Shown one piece after another: positions 8,362 to 17,099 of a stretch of DNA of 64,000 nt. The notes beneath the pieces are model-generated. The model saw only the letters and a program-made list of their open reading frames with translations, had not been told where the DNA came from and ran no database searches. Origin of the DNA: Bacteroidales bacterium (GTDB lineage Bacteria > Bacteroidota > Bacteroidia > Bacteroidales > WCHB1-69). The DNA is taken from positions 1 through 64,000 of the forward strand of contig JAFPXF010000076.1 of NCBI GenBank assembly GCA_017394765.1, in the 5' to 3' direction. Position 1 is the first letter of the stretch. Every line of letters begins with the position of its first letter. The position numbers and the translations under genes were made by a program.

Positions 8362-10617
8362 TCAATCCACATCGTATCCGATGCGCTCGACTGTTTCAAG
8401 CTGGTCGATGCCGCGGAGTTTCTCAATGAGGTCGGTGAGGGCGCGCACACTCTGTATGTATAGCATCATGGTGCCGGAAAAGATGTTCTGCTTGGCTTCA
8501 ATGTGTATGGAGCGCATATTGAGGTCCATCTGAGAGGAGACAATCTCTATAATCTCCTTGAGCATACCCTTGCGGTCGAAACCGGAGAATCGAATGCCCG
8601 ACAAGAAGGCGATGTCCTGACCCTTGCGCCATTTGGTCTTGATGATACGTTTGCCGAACTTGGACATCTGTTCGATGGCGTTTGGACAGGAAGTCTGGTG
8701 AATGACAATCTTGTCGTCTGTCACCTGGAAGCCCACCACTTGGTCGCCCGGCAATGGGTTGCAACAATCGGCAAGCACATACTTGATACGCTCGTAGTCG
8801 TTGTCGAGCAAGAACGCGGTCGGCGTGGTGGTGAACTGCTCATCGATGAGTTCATCAAGGGACTTGTTGGCGATTTCCTCCTCAATCTTCTTCTGGAACT
8901 CGGCCAGTTCCTTAGGCTGTTTCATGGCCAGAATCTTGCGAATCTTGTTCTTGGAAATCTTATGGGTCACAATATTGTTCCAAAACTCGTCCATTGATTT
9001 GGAAAGGGTGGCCGTATAGATCTTGTCGATGTTTTCCTGGCCGTATTCGACGTTGAATTCCTCGAAATAGCTCTTGAGCAATTCTTCGCCGGCGGCGTTG
9101 ATGCCGGTCTGCTTGTTGCGGATGAAGTCGCGGATGCAGCGGCGGGCACGTGCCGTGCGGACAACATCCAGCCACTCAGCCTTGGGAATCTGCTTCTTTG
9201 AGGTGATAATCTCCACTTGGTCGCCATTGGAGAGCACTCTGTCGAAGGGCACGATATTGTAGTTGACCTTGGCACCGATGCAATGGTTGCCCAGGTTGGT
9301 GTGCAGTTGGTAGGCCATGTCGAGCACCGTGGAACCGGCAGGCAACGTGCGCATGTCGCCTTTGGGCGTGAAAACATAAATCTCCTTGAGTCCAAGGTTG
9401 AGTTTCACCTCTTTCAAGAACTCAAGTGCGTCAGAATCCTGGCTTTTGAGAATCTCGCGGGTTTTCATCAGCCAATCTTCCAAGCGATTATCCATCTCGC
9501 GATCGGCTTCTGCGGTAATGTCTTCCTTGTATTTGTAATGGGCGGCGAGACCCTTCTCGGCAATCTCGTCCATCCGCTTGGAACGGATCTGCACCTCGAC
9601 CCACTTGCCGGCCTTGCTCATGGCCGTCAGGTGCAGCGACTGGTAGCCATTGGGCTTGGGATGCGTCAGGAAGTTGCGGTCGCGCGACGGATTGGTCGGA
9701 TAGAGCAGACATACAATCTTGTAAATGCGCCAACATATCTCAAATTCCTGTTCCACGGGGCTGTCGAAGACAAAACGCACGGCAAAGATGTCGTATATAT
9801 CCTCAAAGTTAACCTTTTTGTTGAGGATTTTCTGATAGATAGAATAGACGGACTTCGTGCGGGAAGACATCGTGGCCTCAATGCCGTTGGCTTTCAGGGA
9901 CTCCTGGATGGGCGCGGCGAACTCGGCGATGAGCTGGCGACGTTCCTCGTCGGTCTCCTGCAACTTGTTGGCAATGGAGAAATAGTCGATGGGGTCGGTA
10001 TATTTCATCGCATAGTCTTCCAACTCGCTCTTGATGGTGTACAGGCCGAGCCGGTGCGCAAAAGGCACATAGAAGTAGGAGGTCTCGGAGGCGATCTTGA
10101 GCTGTTTCTCCGGCGGCATGGAGTCAAGGGTCCGCATGTTGTGCAGACGGTCTGCCAACTTAATGAGTATGACACGGATATCCCTTGACATGGAGAGGAA
10201 TATCTTCTTAAAGTTCTCGGCCTGGATAGACTGGCTCTTGTTGTCGAAGACAAGGTCGTCGATTTTGGTGAGCCCGTCGATAATATTCGCCACCACTTCT
10301 CCAAAAAGGTCACGAATATCCTCAAGGGTATAGTCGGTATCCTCCACCACATCGTGCAGGAGCGCACAGATCACGGAGGTGGAGCCGAGGCCTATTTCCT
10401 TGCAGCAAATCAAGGCAACCGCAATCGGGTGATAGATATAGGGTTCGCCGCTTCTACGCCGCGTGCCATTGTGGGCATTGGTGGCTAAGACAAAAGCCTT
10501 CCGGATGTTTTTCCGTTCCTCGACATCCGTCTTGGGCCAAAGGACCGTCAACAGTTCGCGGTATTTCCGGACAATGGTTTTGTTTTCCAGAACTTCATTG
10601 GGTACGTAGTCAGGCAT
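8362..10617 (-). CDS. rsh: RelA/SpoT bifunctional (p)ppGpp synthetase/hydrolase
   Basis: 751 residues, full length for long RSH enzymes. It makes and degrades the alarmone (p)ppGpp in starvation. Domains in order: HD hydrolase (about 40-190, with HP at 63-64 and the HD/ED signature LLHDVVEDT around 88-94, so hydrolase looks intact); synthetase (about 240-360, RTKSVYSIYQKI and YQSLHLT); TGS (about 400-470, starting IYVFTPKGDM); a helical region with a Cys-containing patch (DCCNPLPGDQVVGF); and a C-terminal ACT domain (SGIRFSGFDRKGMLKEI). The S8 protease gene ends 36 nt upstream on the same strand. No promoter box is obvious in that gap. Confidence 0.96.
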   Translation of the reverse strand: MPDYVPNEVLENKTIVRKYRELLTVLWPKTDVEERKNIRKAFVLATNAHNGTRRRSGEPYIYHPIAVALICCKEIGLGSTSVICALLHDVVEDTDYTLEDIRDLFGEVVANIIDGLTKIDDLVFDNKSQSIQAENFKKIFLSMSRDIRVILIKLADRLHNMRTLDSMPPEKQLKIASETSYFYVPFAHRLGLYTIKSELEDYAMKYTDPIDYFSIANKLQETDEERRQLIAEFAAPIQESLKANGIEATMSSRTKSVYSIYQKILNKKVNFEDIYDIFAVRFVFDSPVEQEFEICWRIYKIVCLLYPTNPSRDRNFLTHPKPNGYQSLHLTAMSKAGKWVEVQIRSKRMDEIAEKGLAAHYKYKEDITAEADREMDNRLEDWLMKTREILKSQDSDALEFLKEVKLNLGLKEIYVFTPKGDMRTLPAGSTVLDMAYQLHTNLGNHCIGAKVNYNIVPFDRVLSNGDQVEIITSKKQIPKAEWLDVVRTARARRCIRDFIRNKQTGINAAGEELLKSYFEEFNVEYGQENIDKIYTATLSKSMDEFWNNIVTHKISKNKIRKILAMKQPKELAEFQKKIEEEIANKSLDELIDEQFTTTPTAFLLDNDYERIKYVLADCCNPLPGDQVVGFQVTDDKIVIHQTSCPNAIEQMSKFGKRIIKTKWRKGQDIAFLSGIRFSGFDRKGMLKEIIEIVSSQMDLNMRSIHIEAKQNIFSGTMMLYIQSVRALTDLIEKLRGIDQLETVERIGYDVD

Positions 10618-10653
10618 AATAGGTCAAAGGTTTTTCGATATGAATGAATATAT

Positions 10654-12534
10654 TTATTGTACAATGAGTTTGTGATTGTAAACACGGTTGTCGTCCACAA
10701 TTTTGAGGATATAGCATCCTGCGGGCATGTTTGTCAAAGAGATGGTGTTCACACCGGGGGCCAGCATTTCAGAGCGGACAAGGCGCCCAGAAAGGTCAAA
10801 CAGCTGGCAGGGCACCTGGTCCGATCCCGTCGTGGCGGTGATGAAGCACTGGTCGGATGCAGGATTGGGGAAAAGATTGTACTGCGTCTGCAGGTTGTCT
10901 GTGTTGTCCTCAAGTCCCACCATCGTCAAAGCCAGACGCACAGCATGGTAAGCGTCCACCTTGCCATAGCCGAAGCGGTTGATGCCGGACGTTTCGGTGA
11001 AGCTGTCGTTGTACGCCGTGCTGGTGAGGACCTCCTTCACCTGGGCAGGCGTAAGATAAGGGTTGGCTTGCAGCACCAAAGCGGACACACCGGAGACAAA
11101 CGGTGCGGACATTGAGGTGCCCGACAGGGAGCCAAAACCGTATGTGCGGCCGTTGAACTCAACTGTCTTGGTATATGTGCCCGTGTAGTCGTTGTTGTAA
11201 GAGGAGATGGCGGCCACGATGTTACGCCCCGGTGCGGAGACATCGGGTTTACGCACATCATGGAATCCCGGTCCAGAGGAGGAGAAATCGGCAATCTGCC
11301 CACCAACCACATGACCTCCGTTGTTGACATAGCGCTTGGCATGTGCGGCCACTGTGACAGCGCAATCGATGTTGCCGGGTGTGCTGATGCCGTATTCGAT
11401 ATCACCGGCCAGCCAGTCGGGATGGGCAGGCGGCGTACGGAAGTCGGCGCCCCAGTTGCCGTATGCACGAGTCACCTCGGCCACATTCCAAGCATGGAAC
11501 GAGCCTGACGGAGCCGTCACCGCCAAGCCGAACTTGTAGGTATTGTTCTGCTTGACCCGCAGACGCACCACTGGCGCATTGTTGAATGCATTGGATGACT
11601 GGATGTCGTAGGTGTAGATCAACGTGTCGCCGTTGACCACCAGGAACGTATCCACGAAGCCATCATTTCCGGCCGTCTGGATAAAGGCAGTGGCTTCAAT
11701 CGTCTCAAAGTCGGCGTTCATCACCATCATGGAAAACTCGAACGGGCTGTTGGCGGAATTCATCATCGTGATGGATGATCCCCAACCGGTACCGCTGTTG
11801 TACGGGAAAAGGAACTGCGTACGAACCGTGTCCGAAGCACCTGTGAAGTCATGGTGAATATGGAAGTTGACATCGCCGTTGTTGCCGGCACTGACCACAA
11901 AGAGCACACCAAGATCGGTGAGCCTTTGCATTTCGTTGGCCAACAGGCCTGTGCCATCCATGTTGTCCATGTAATACAGGCCCCAGCTATTGCTGATGAC
12001 CAGACGTTTGCCTTCCGCCTGCGCCACCTCATACATCCAGTTCCAAGCATCCATCACGCGCCGAATGGAATCCAGATAGAGGGATGCGAAAAGGAGATTG
12101 GCCTTGTGGGCGACACCACGGTACTTGGTACCCGCGCCGGCACCCGCGGCGATGGAGGCGCAATGCGTGCCATGATAGTGATAACCGTAGCAGTTGGACG
12201 TGTCGCACTGGGCTGTCAACAACTCTCCTGGACCGACATACTCTGTCCCGTAGTCGTACCCGGCAGGTGCCGGACCGGAGGTCTTGAACTGGTCCCATGC
12301 GCGCAACACACGGTATTGTGTCATGTTTGTATCATAAAAAACAGGATGCGAGTAGTCGAAACCCCAATCCACAAAGCCTATGATGACACCCTCGCCATTG
12401 AAGGCCTGCGGCAAATCTATCGCGTTCCAGACACTGTCCACGCGCCCATCAAGCACAGCCTTGTCCAGCCAGCCCTGCCCTTTGCCGACCCATATTAAAA
12501 CCAATAAACTGATAGTCAATAAAATTCTTTTCAT
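10654..12534 (-). CDS. Secreted S8 (subtilisin-like) serine protease with T9SS sorting domain
   Basis: 626 residues. Signal peptide about 1-20 (MKRILLTISLLVLIWVGKGQ). Catalytic triad: Asp56 in FVDWGFD, His121 in HGTHCA and Ser474 in GTSMSAP, with oxyanion Asn218 in SAGNNG. An insert at about 240-380 looks like a beta-sandwich between the His and Ser halves, as in some cell-surface subtilases. The last ~75 residues form a type-A T9SS sorting domain (NLFPNPASDQ, LFDLSGRLV, MPAGCYILKI, ending KLIVQ), so it should cross the outer membrane through T9SS and be surface-bound or released. It follows the dnaX region by 32 nt. Confidence 0.95.
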   Translation of the reverse strand: MKRILLTISLLVLIWVGKGQGWLDKAVLDGRVDSVWNAIDLPQAFNGEGVIIGFVDWGFDYSHPVFYDTNMTQYRVLRAWDQFKTSGPAPAGYDYGTEYVGPGELLTAQCDTSNCYGYHYHGTHCASIAAGAGAGTKYRGVAHKANLLFASLYLDSIRRVMDAWNWMYEVAQAEGKRLVISNSWGLYYMDNMDGTGLLANEMQRLTDLGVLFVVSAGNNGDVNFHIHHDFTGASDTVRTQFLFPYNSGTGWGSSITMMNSANSPFEFSMMVMNADFETIEATAFIQTAGNDGFVDTFLVVNGDTLIYTYDIQSSNAFNNAPVVRLRVKQNNTYKFGLAVTAPSGSFHAWNVAEVTRAYGNWGADFRTPPAHPDWLAGDIEYGISTPGNIDCAVTVAAHAKRYVNNGGHVVGGQIADFSSSGPGFHDVRKPDVSAPGRNIVAAISSYNNDYTGTYTKTVEFNGRTYGFGSLSGTSMSAPFVSGVSALVLQANPYLTPAQVKEVLTSTAYNDSFTETSGINRFGYGKVDAYHAVRLALTMVGLEDNTDNLQTQYNLFPNPASDQCFITATTGSDQVPCQLFDLSGRLVRSEMLAPGVNTISLTNMPAGCYILKIVDDNRVYNHKLIVQ

Positions 12535-12566
12535 ACCATGAAATATTTGCAGTTATTAAATATGTA

Positions 12567-13454
12567 TTATTCTTTAAGATGAAATCCTAAAATGTTCAAA
12601 AATTCGGGCAAAGAAGCGTTCTGCTCTATCATATTGCGCATCTTGTCCTCGGCATTGATGATCACTTTCTTGGTCTCTTTGTTTTCATTCGCCGTGATCA
12701 CAATGTCATCCACATTGAGAGCATAATGGTTGCGCCAGAACTCCAAAATCGCACGTTTGTTCATCTCAAACTGTTCTTTCTGGATGTTGTTCTTCACCTC
12801 TATATAGATAACATCGTTCTCATATTTCGGCACTTCATCCTTCAAGCTGAAGTAAATGAGGTGATTCTTGGCAAACATTGTCTCGAATAGCTCATTCCAG
12901 CAAGTGGCGAAATCCGGGGCCTTTTCTTCGACACGCTCTTCTGCGACAGGTGCGGGGGTTGCCACAACGTCTTCATCGTCATCGTCATCCTCATCGTCAT
13001 CCTCGTCCACATCGTCACTTTTAGGCTCTTCATATTCAATGTCATCGAATTCGCCCGGATAGGCGTGAGGAGGGGTATCCATGGCGGAGGGTGACGAAGG
13101 TGTTGCAGGCATTTCATCGGCCCCCGAAGAGACAGGGGATTCGTCTGCGGGCTGCGGCACTGTTTCTTCACGCACTGCCGGGGCGGTGGAAGTCTCATCC
13201 ACGGATTGGGATGCGGAGTCCATGCCTGAGCGCGCAGGGGTATCGCCTGCCGACCGGGCTGCTGGTTCCTCCACTTTCCGCACGCTCATCACCTCCTTGA
13301 TGGAAGGCATCGTCTTGATGGGATTCATGCCGGGGTTGAAGAACGTCCTGTTGGAGATTCTCGGCTTTTCGGAAATGGCTTCTCTCTGAGAGGAGTTTTC
13401 CGTGGCGGGCGCCGTCCCGCCCTCTGGGGGGTTACCGCTCCTGCGATTGCCTCG
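12567..13454 (-). CDS. dnaX: DnaX (tau) C-terminal part, in the +1 frame relative to dnaX
   Basis: The frame is open from just after the A6 run at 13456-13461 to the stop at 12567; its first ATG is at 13328, giving 253 residues, or about 295 from the A-run. It starts at once with a linker rich in Pro/Ser/Glu, then a conserved-looking KPRISNRTFFNP...IKTMPSIKEVM segment, an acidic run (D/E 15 or more), and a folded C-terminal domain with WNELFETMFAKNHLIYFSL. This order matches the part of Bacteroidota DnaX after the clamp-loader core. It has no promoter or start of its own, so I treat it as the second half of dnaX, reached by frameshift, slippage or split by an indel. Confidence 0.65.
   Translation of the reverse strand, partial: RGNRRSGNPPEGGTAPATENSSQREAISEKPRISNRTFFNPGMNPIKTMPSIKEVMSVRKVEEPAARSAGDTPARSGMDSASQSVDETSTAPAVREETVPQPADESPVSSGADEMPATPSSPSAMDTPPHAYPGEFDDIEYEEPKSDDVDEDDDEDDDDDEDVVATPAPVAEERVEEKAPDFATCWNELFETMFAKNHLIYFSLKDEVPKYENDVIYIEVKNNIQKEQFEMNKRAILEFWRNHYALNVDDIVITANENKETKKVIINAEDKMRNMIEQNASLPEFLNILGFHLKE
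13404..13421 (-). other. GC-rich stem-loop in the dnaX frame-overlap region
   Basis: GGCGGG at 13404-13409 pairs with CCCGCC at 13416-13421 around a 6-nt loop. It lies about 35 nt downstream of the A6 run and just after the frame-0 stop codon. It may help recoding or be accidental. Confidence 0.35.
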
Positions 13455-14556
13455 CTTTTTTAAACAGATAGTTGGCGTTTATCTGCATGAGGCACAGCTC
13501 CACGGATAGTCGTTTGTTGTTAGAGGCCTTGTAGTTGAAGTCGCACTGATTGGCGAGTTCCAAAGCCCTGACCATCAGTGACCGGTCACAGCGCAAGGCC
13601 TGTTGCTGGAGTTGCTGTTTGACGGCCTCGGAGCAGTCAAGCAGCTGCACCGTCCCGGGGTCCTTGGCCATGAGCAAATCGCGGAAATGCGAAGCCATGC
13701 CGGCAATGAAGTGCTGCGCATCGAACCCTTTGGCGAGAATCTCGTCGAGGAGCAGCAAGGCAGGTGCCACATCGTCACTGAACAGATTGTCGGTGATCTT
13801 GAAATAGTTCTCTATATCAAGCACATTAAGGCTCTCGATTGTCTGCTTGTAGGTAACATTCTTGCCCGTGAAGTTGACGAGTTGGTCGAAGATGGAGAGT
13901 GCGTCACGGAGGGCGCCGTCAGCCTTTGAAGCCACCACCCGCAAAGCCTCTTCCTCGGCGGTGACCCCCTCCTGCCCCGCCACATACTGCAAATGACGGA
14001 CAATGTCGCTTTCACCGATACGCTTGAAATCATACACTTGGCAACGCGACAGGATGGTGGCCAGAATCTTGTGTTTTTCCGTTGTGGCCAAAATGAACTT
14101 GGCGTATGCGGGCGGTTCTTCCAATGTCTTGAGAAAGGCATTGAAAGCCGATCCGGAGAGCATGTGAACCTCGTCGATGATATAGACCTTGTACTTGGCC
14201 CCTTGCGGCGGGATCTGCACCTGTTCGACAAGCGCACGCATTGCGTCCACGGAGCTGTTGGAAGCGGCGTCCAGCTCAAAAACATTGAAGGAGGCCGAAT
14301 CGTTGAAGGCCCGGCAGGAGTCGCATTCGTTGCAGGGTTCGCAGTCTTCCGTGAGATGTTTGCAATTCAACGCCTTGGCAAAGATACGGGCGCAAGTGGT
14401 CTTGCCCACACCGCGCGGCCCGCAAAAAAGGAAGGCCTGCGCCACCTGCTGCGTCTTGATGGCATTCTTCAACGTGGAGGTTATATGTTCCTGTCCCACA
14501 ACGGAATTAAACGTGGTGGGCCTGTATTTCCGGGCTGAAACTATGAAATTATCCAT
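13432..14556 (-). CDS. dnaX: DNA polymerase III subunit gamma/tau, N-terminal clamp-loader part
   Basis: 374 residues from the ATG at 14556 (MDNFIVSARKYRP), the standard DnaX start. It is the ATPase motor of the sliding-clamp loader. Visible: Walker A GPRGVGKTT, a four-Cys zinc module (C-x8-C-x2-C-x2-C within NCKHLTEDCEPCNECDSC), Walker B IIDEVHML, sensor 1 ATTEKHK and the SRC Arg-finger motif (ILSRCQVYDF). It stops shortly after domain III with NYLFKKARQSQER, so this frame gives a gamma-like protein. The rest of tau continues in the +1 frame at 12567-13454, with the switch possible at the A6 run in the LFKK codons. Confidence 0.93.
   Translation of the reverse strand: MDNFIVSARKYRPTTFNSVVGQEHITSTLKNAIKTQQVAQAFLFCGPRGVGKTTCARIFAKALNCKHLTEDCEPCNECDSCRAFNDSASFNVFELDAASNSSVDAMRALVEQVQIPPQGAKYKVYIIDEVHMLSGSAFNAFLKTLEEPPAYAKFILATTEKHKILATILSRCQVYDFKRIGESDIVRHLQYVAGQEGVTAEEEALRVVASKADGALRDALSIFDQLVNFTGKNVTYKQTIESLNVLDIENYFKITDNLFSDDVAPALLLLDEILAKGFDAQHFIAGMASHFRDLLMAKDPGTVQLLDCSEAVKQQLQQQALRCDRSLMVRALELANQCDFNYKASNNKRLSVELCLMQINANYLFKKARQSQER
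13456..13461 (-). promoter_or_regulatory. A6 slippage/frameshift candidate in dnaX
   Basis: On the - strand the codons CTG TTT AAA AAA GCG contain six A. Losing one A, or a +1 shift here, joins the clamp-loader frame to the open tau C-terminal frame without meeting a stop. A -1 shift would give only about 40 codons before TGA. A short GCGA/TCGC stem follows directly. Confidence 0.4.
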
Positions 14557-14582
14557 ATTCGGTTTTCTATTTTTACAACCTG

Positions 14583-14590
14583 CAAAAATA
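14583..14590 (-). promoter_or_regulatory. -7 box for dnaX
   Basis: TATTTTTG on the - strand, followed by GCAGGTTGTAAAA. The same extended string occurs at the recJ and porin promoters. It lies 26 nt before the ATG at 14556. Confidence 0.55.
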
Positions 14591-14635
14591 GTCAAAAAAA
14601 TTGGAATACCCGAGAGTTCCGAAAAGAAAAAAAGG

Positions 14636-15937
14636 CTATCGGATCTCCTCCAGCGAATGGATCAGAAGCCTCACGATGCCCTCGTATGGCTCCAGTCCAC
14701 ACTTGTCGCACACATCGTCCGGATTATGATACCCGCCGACACGCCCGCCCAACGTATAGACAAAAACGGCGGGCATTCCCTTGGCGGTGAACGGATAATG
14801 GTCGCTGTTGGCGGCATTGCTGCGGGAACGGATCTCCTTGACGAGATGCACTTCTTCATTGTAGGCGACCATCGCTTGATAGAAATCCCTGGTGTTGTCG
14901 CCGGTGGCGTTCACCATCATGATGCCGTCGTTGCCGCCGCACATCAAATCGACGTTGAGCACTATTTTCACCTTGGAGAAGTCGAAGAGAGAATCTTTCA
15001 CGAAGGCCATCGAGCCCATCAAGCCGGCCTCCTCACCGCTGAAAAGCAGGAAAAGTGTGGTGTAATAGGGCGGGTGTTCTCTGAAGTGGCGGGCCATGTC
15101 AAGCACAGACGACGCGCCGGAGGCATTGTCATGCGCGCCTGGGAACATGACGCTCTCCCCCATTTGGCCCAGATGGTCATAATGGCCGCAGATGATCACA
15201 AGGGAGTCAGATGCCACCGTGCCGCGCACCATGCCGCACACATTCTGCGTGGGATGGTATGACAACACGTTGCTGTACGAGAGTGACAACTTCGGATGTT
15301 TCTTCATTTTCCGGGGATGAATGTACGCCATCACATAGTCGCAAGGAGTTTGTGCTGCCGCAAATGACCACACCGGGATATCCTTCACCGCCACCAAGAA
15401 GCCCCGGAAAGGCAACTGCCCATTATACAGAGACAGTCGCTGAAAGACACCGTTGAGGTTCTTGACCACTTCTGGATCATTGCACTTGGTCATATCCACA
15501 AAAACCAGACTTCTGGAAAGCAACTTGCTGTTACGCTGGCAAAAAGCCAACAACTTGTCGGGATTGAGGATGTCGGCAGGCTTGATGGGCAGCAGCTGAA
15601 ACGTCTCATTTGCCGGATGGGAGAAGGGAGCCAAGGCAAAATCCGTCCATGGTTGCAGCATCTTGCCGTCAAGGGAGGCCTTCACCGGTCCCTCCATGGC
15701 ATAGACATTGAATCCATAGTGGTGGAAATAGTCTTTGGCGAAGGGTTCCACACCTATATCCCGGAGCTGTGCGCGCAGATACTCCGCCGCGATGCTGTCG
15801 CCGTTATAGGCATAACCGCGTCCATGAAAAGCGGGCGATGTGAGGTCGCAGATGTATTTCCGCACCTGGTTGCTGTCCTGGCCATAGACAAATCCAACCA
15901 GCAGAAACAGGGCGAGAAGCAGTACTCTATTTTTCAT
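14636..15937 (-). CDS. Secreted M28 family zinc aminopeptidase
   Basis: 433 residues from ATG 15937; the signal peptide is MKNRVLLLALFLLVGFVYGQ (about 1-20). The M28 metal-binding set is visible in order: His252/Asp254 in GHYDHLG, Asp270 in GAHDNASG, Glu302-Glu303 in FSGEEAG, Asp330 in LNVDLM, and a final His in the NSDHYPF segment. That is the two-zinc site of aminopeptidase Y/glutaminyl-cyclase-like enzymes. Residues about 90-230 form an inserted domain before the catalytic core. No T9SS sorting domain, so it is probably periplasmic. It lies 22 nt after the GT4 gene and likely shares its transcript. Confidence 0.92.
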   Translation of the reverse strand: MKNRVLLLALFLLVGFVYGQDSNQVRKYICDLTSPAFHGRGYAYNGDSIAAEYLRAQLRDIGVEPFAKDYFHHYGFNVYAMEGPVKASLDGKMLQPWTDFALAPFSHPANETFQLLPIKPADILNPDKLLAFCQRNSKLLSRSLVFVDMTKCNDPEVVKNLNGVFQRLSLYNGQLPFRGFLVAVKDIPVWSFAAAQTPCDYVMAYIHPRKMKKHPKLSLSYSNVLSYHPTQNVCGMVRGTVASDSLVIICGHYDHLGQMGESVMFPGAHDNASGASSVLDMARHFREHPPYYTTLFLLFSGEEAGLMGSMAFVKDSLFDFSKVKIVLNVDLMCGGNDGIMMVNATGDNTRDFYQAMVAYNEEVHLVKEIRSRSNAANSDHYPFTAKGMPAVFVYTLGGRVGGYHNPDDVCDKCGLEPYEGIVRLLIHSLEEIR

Positions 15938-15959
15938 AAGTCGTAAAAACGTGGGGTAA

Positions 15960-17087
15960 TCAAAACACTTTTTCAATACAGTTCCAAAGCCGGTCAGCAG
16001 TTTGCTGCCAGCTGAACTGTTCACGGCGAAGGCGGCCCTTGGCCACGAGATCATTGCGCAGGGCATCGTCATTCCACAGGGAGAGCATGGCGTCGGTAAT
16101 TTGCGTCACGCTGTTGGGATCCACGAGCAATGCGGCATCGCCAGCCACCTCGGGCATGGAGGTCACCAAGGATGTGATGACAGCGGTCTCCGCATGGAAG
16201 GCCTCCACGATGGGAATGCCGAAGCCCTCAAAGAGGGAGGCATAAACCAACGCCCGGGCCGCCCCATACAGCCGATAAAGCGTATCCATGGGTTGGCGGC
16301 CCATCATCACGACCTCTTCCTTGAAACGCATCATCTCGTAGGTGTCCTGGATCTCGCCCTCCCACCATTTCTTGTCGCCCACCACTATCAACTTGGCATT
16401 GGAACATTCGTGCGACTTGAACGCATCGAAAGCCTTGAAGATATTGGCAAGATTCTTGCGCTTGTGAATCAAGCCCACGAACAGGAAATAGGGGCAGCCA
16501 CCCGCATATTGGTCGCGCACCCTCTGTTGTTCCTCTTCAGAAAGAGGATGAAACAACTCATTGCAGCCATTGTACACCACATCGATGTTCTCCAATGGCA
16601 CGCCGTATGTGTCGTGAATGTCGTTGCGCGTAAACTCCGACACGGTCGCGAGACGGTCGGCGGCCCGTGCGAATCGGGGGAAAAAGCGGTCGTAGTAACG
16701 CAGCACCATGGGCTTGATGAAGTCGCGGTGATGTGCGAAATTGAGGTCATGGATCACATTGACACTCTTGACGGACTCCTTCAGGTGGAGTGGCATCCAT
16801 CCGTCCGTTGACAGGAAAAGGTCGGGCGAGATGCTCCGCAACTTGGCGGGAATTCCCTTTTCAAAGAAGAGATACCACAGGTAAGGATGCCGGGCGGGCG
16901 GATACGCCACAACAGGGGTGACGTTGGAACCATAGACGAACTGTTCGTCATACGGACGGTCAAAGAGGAAAAAAAACTGATGTTCCTTGTGCTGGGTGAC
17001 AATGCGACGAAGGCTCTCGTGAGTGAACCATCCGATTCCCTCAAGCTTGTCTTTCAGTAAAAGGCGGGTGTTGACAGCGATCTTCAC
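15960..17087 (-). CDS. Glycosyltransferase family 4 (GT-B fold)
   Basis: 375 residues, cytoplasmic, no signal. It begins MKIAVNTRLLLKDKLEGIGWF, with the GIG loop typical of GT4 enzymes; the acceptor-side domain contains NVIHDLNFAHH. The donor domain starts near PYFLFVGLIHKRKNL and carries the E-x7-E motif in SLFEGFGIPIVEAF, which binds the nucleotide sugar. It would transfer a hexose in surface-glycan or glycoprotein synthesis; donor and acceptor cannot be told from sequence. It sits 12 nt after recJ and 22 nt before the M28 gene, so all three are probably cotranscribed. Confidence 0.9.
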   Translation of the reverse strand: MKIAVNTRLLLKDKLEGIGWFTHESLRRIVTQHKEHQFFFLFDRPYDEQFVYGSNVTPVVAYPPARHPYLWYLFFEKGIPAKLRSISPDLFLSTDGWMPLHLKESVKSVNVIHDLNFAHHRDFIKPMVLRYYDRFFPRFARAADRLATVSEFTRNDIHDTYGVPLENIDVVYNGCNELFHPLSEEEQQRVRDQYAGGCPYFLFVGLIHKRKNLANIFKAFDAFKSHECSNAKLIVVGDKKWWEGEIQDTYEMMRFKEEVVMMGRQPMDTLYRLYGAARALVYASLFEGFGIPIVEAFHAETAVITSLVTSMPEVAGDAALLVDPNSVTQITDAMLSLWNDDALRNDLVAKGRLRREQFSWQQTADRLWNCIEKVF

Positions 17088-17099
17088 CGCAATGGTTTT

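Noticed and set aside
12970..13015. Short tandem GTCATC/CTCATC-type repeat
   Set aside because: It encodes the acidic D/E run of the DnaX C-terminal part; ordinary coding low complexity.
13456..13461. E. coli-style -1 frameshift heptamer in dnaX
   Set aside because: The codon phasing (TTT AAA AAA) does not make X XXY YYZ, and the -1 frame stops after about 40 codons without reaching the C-terminal domain.
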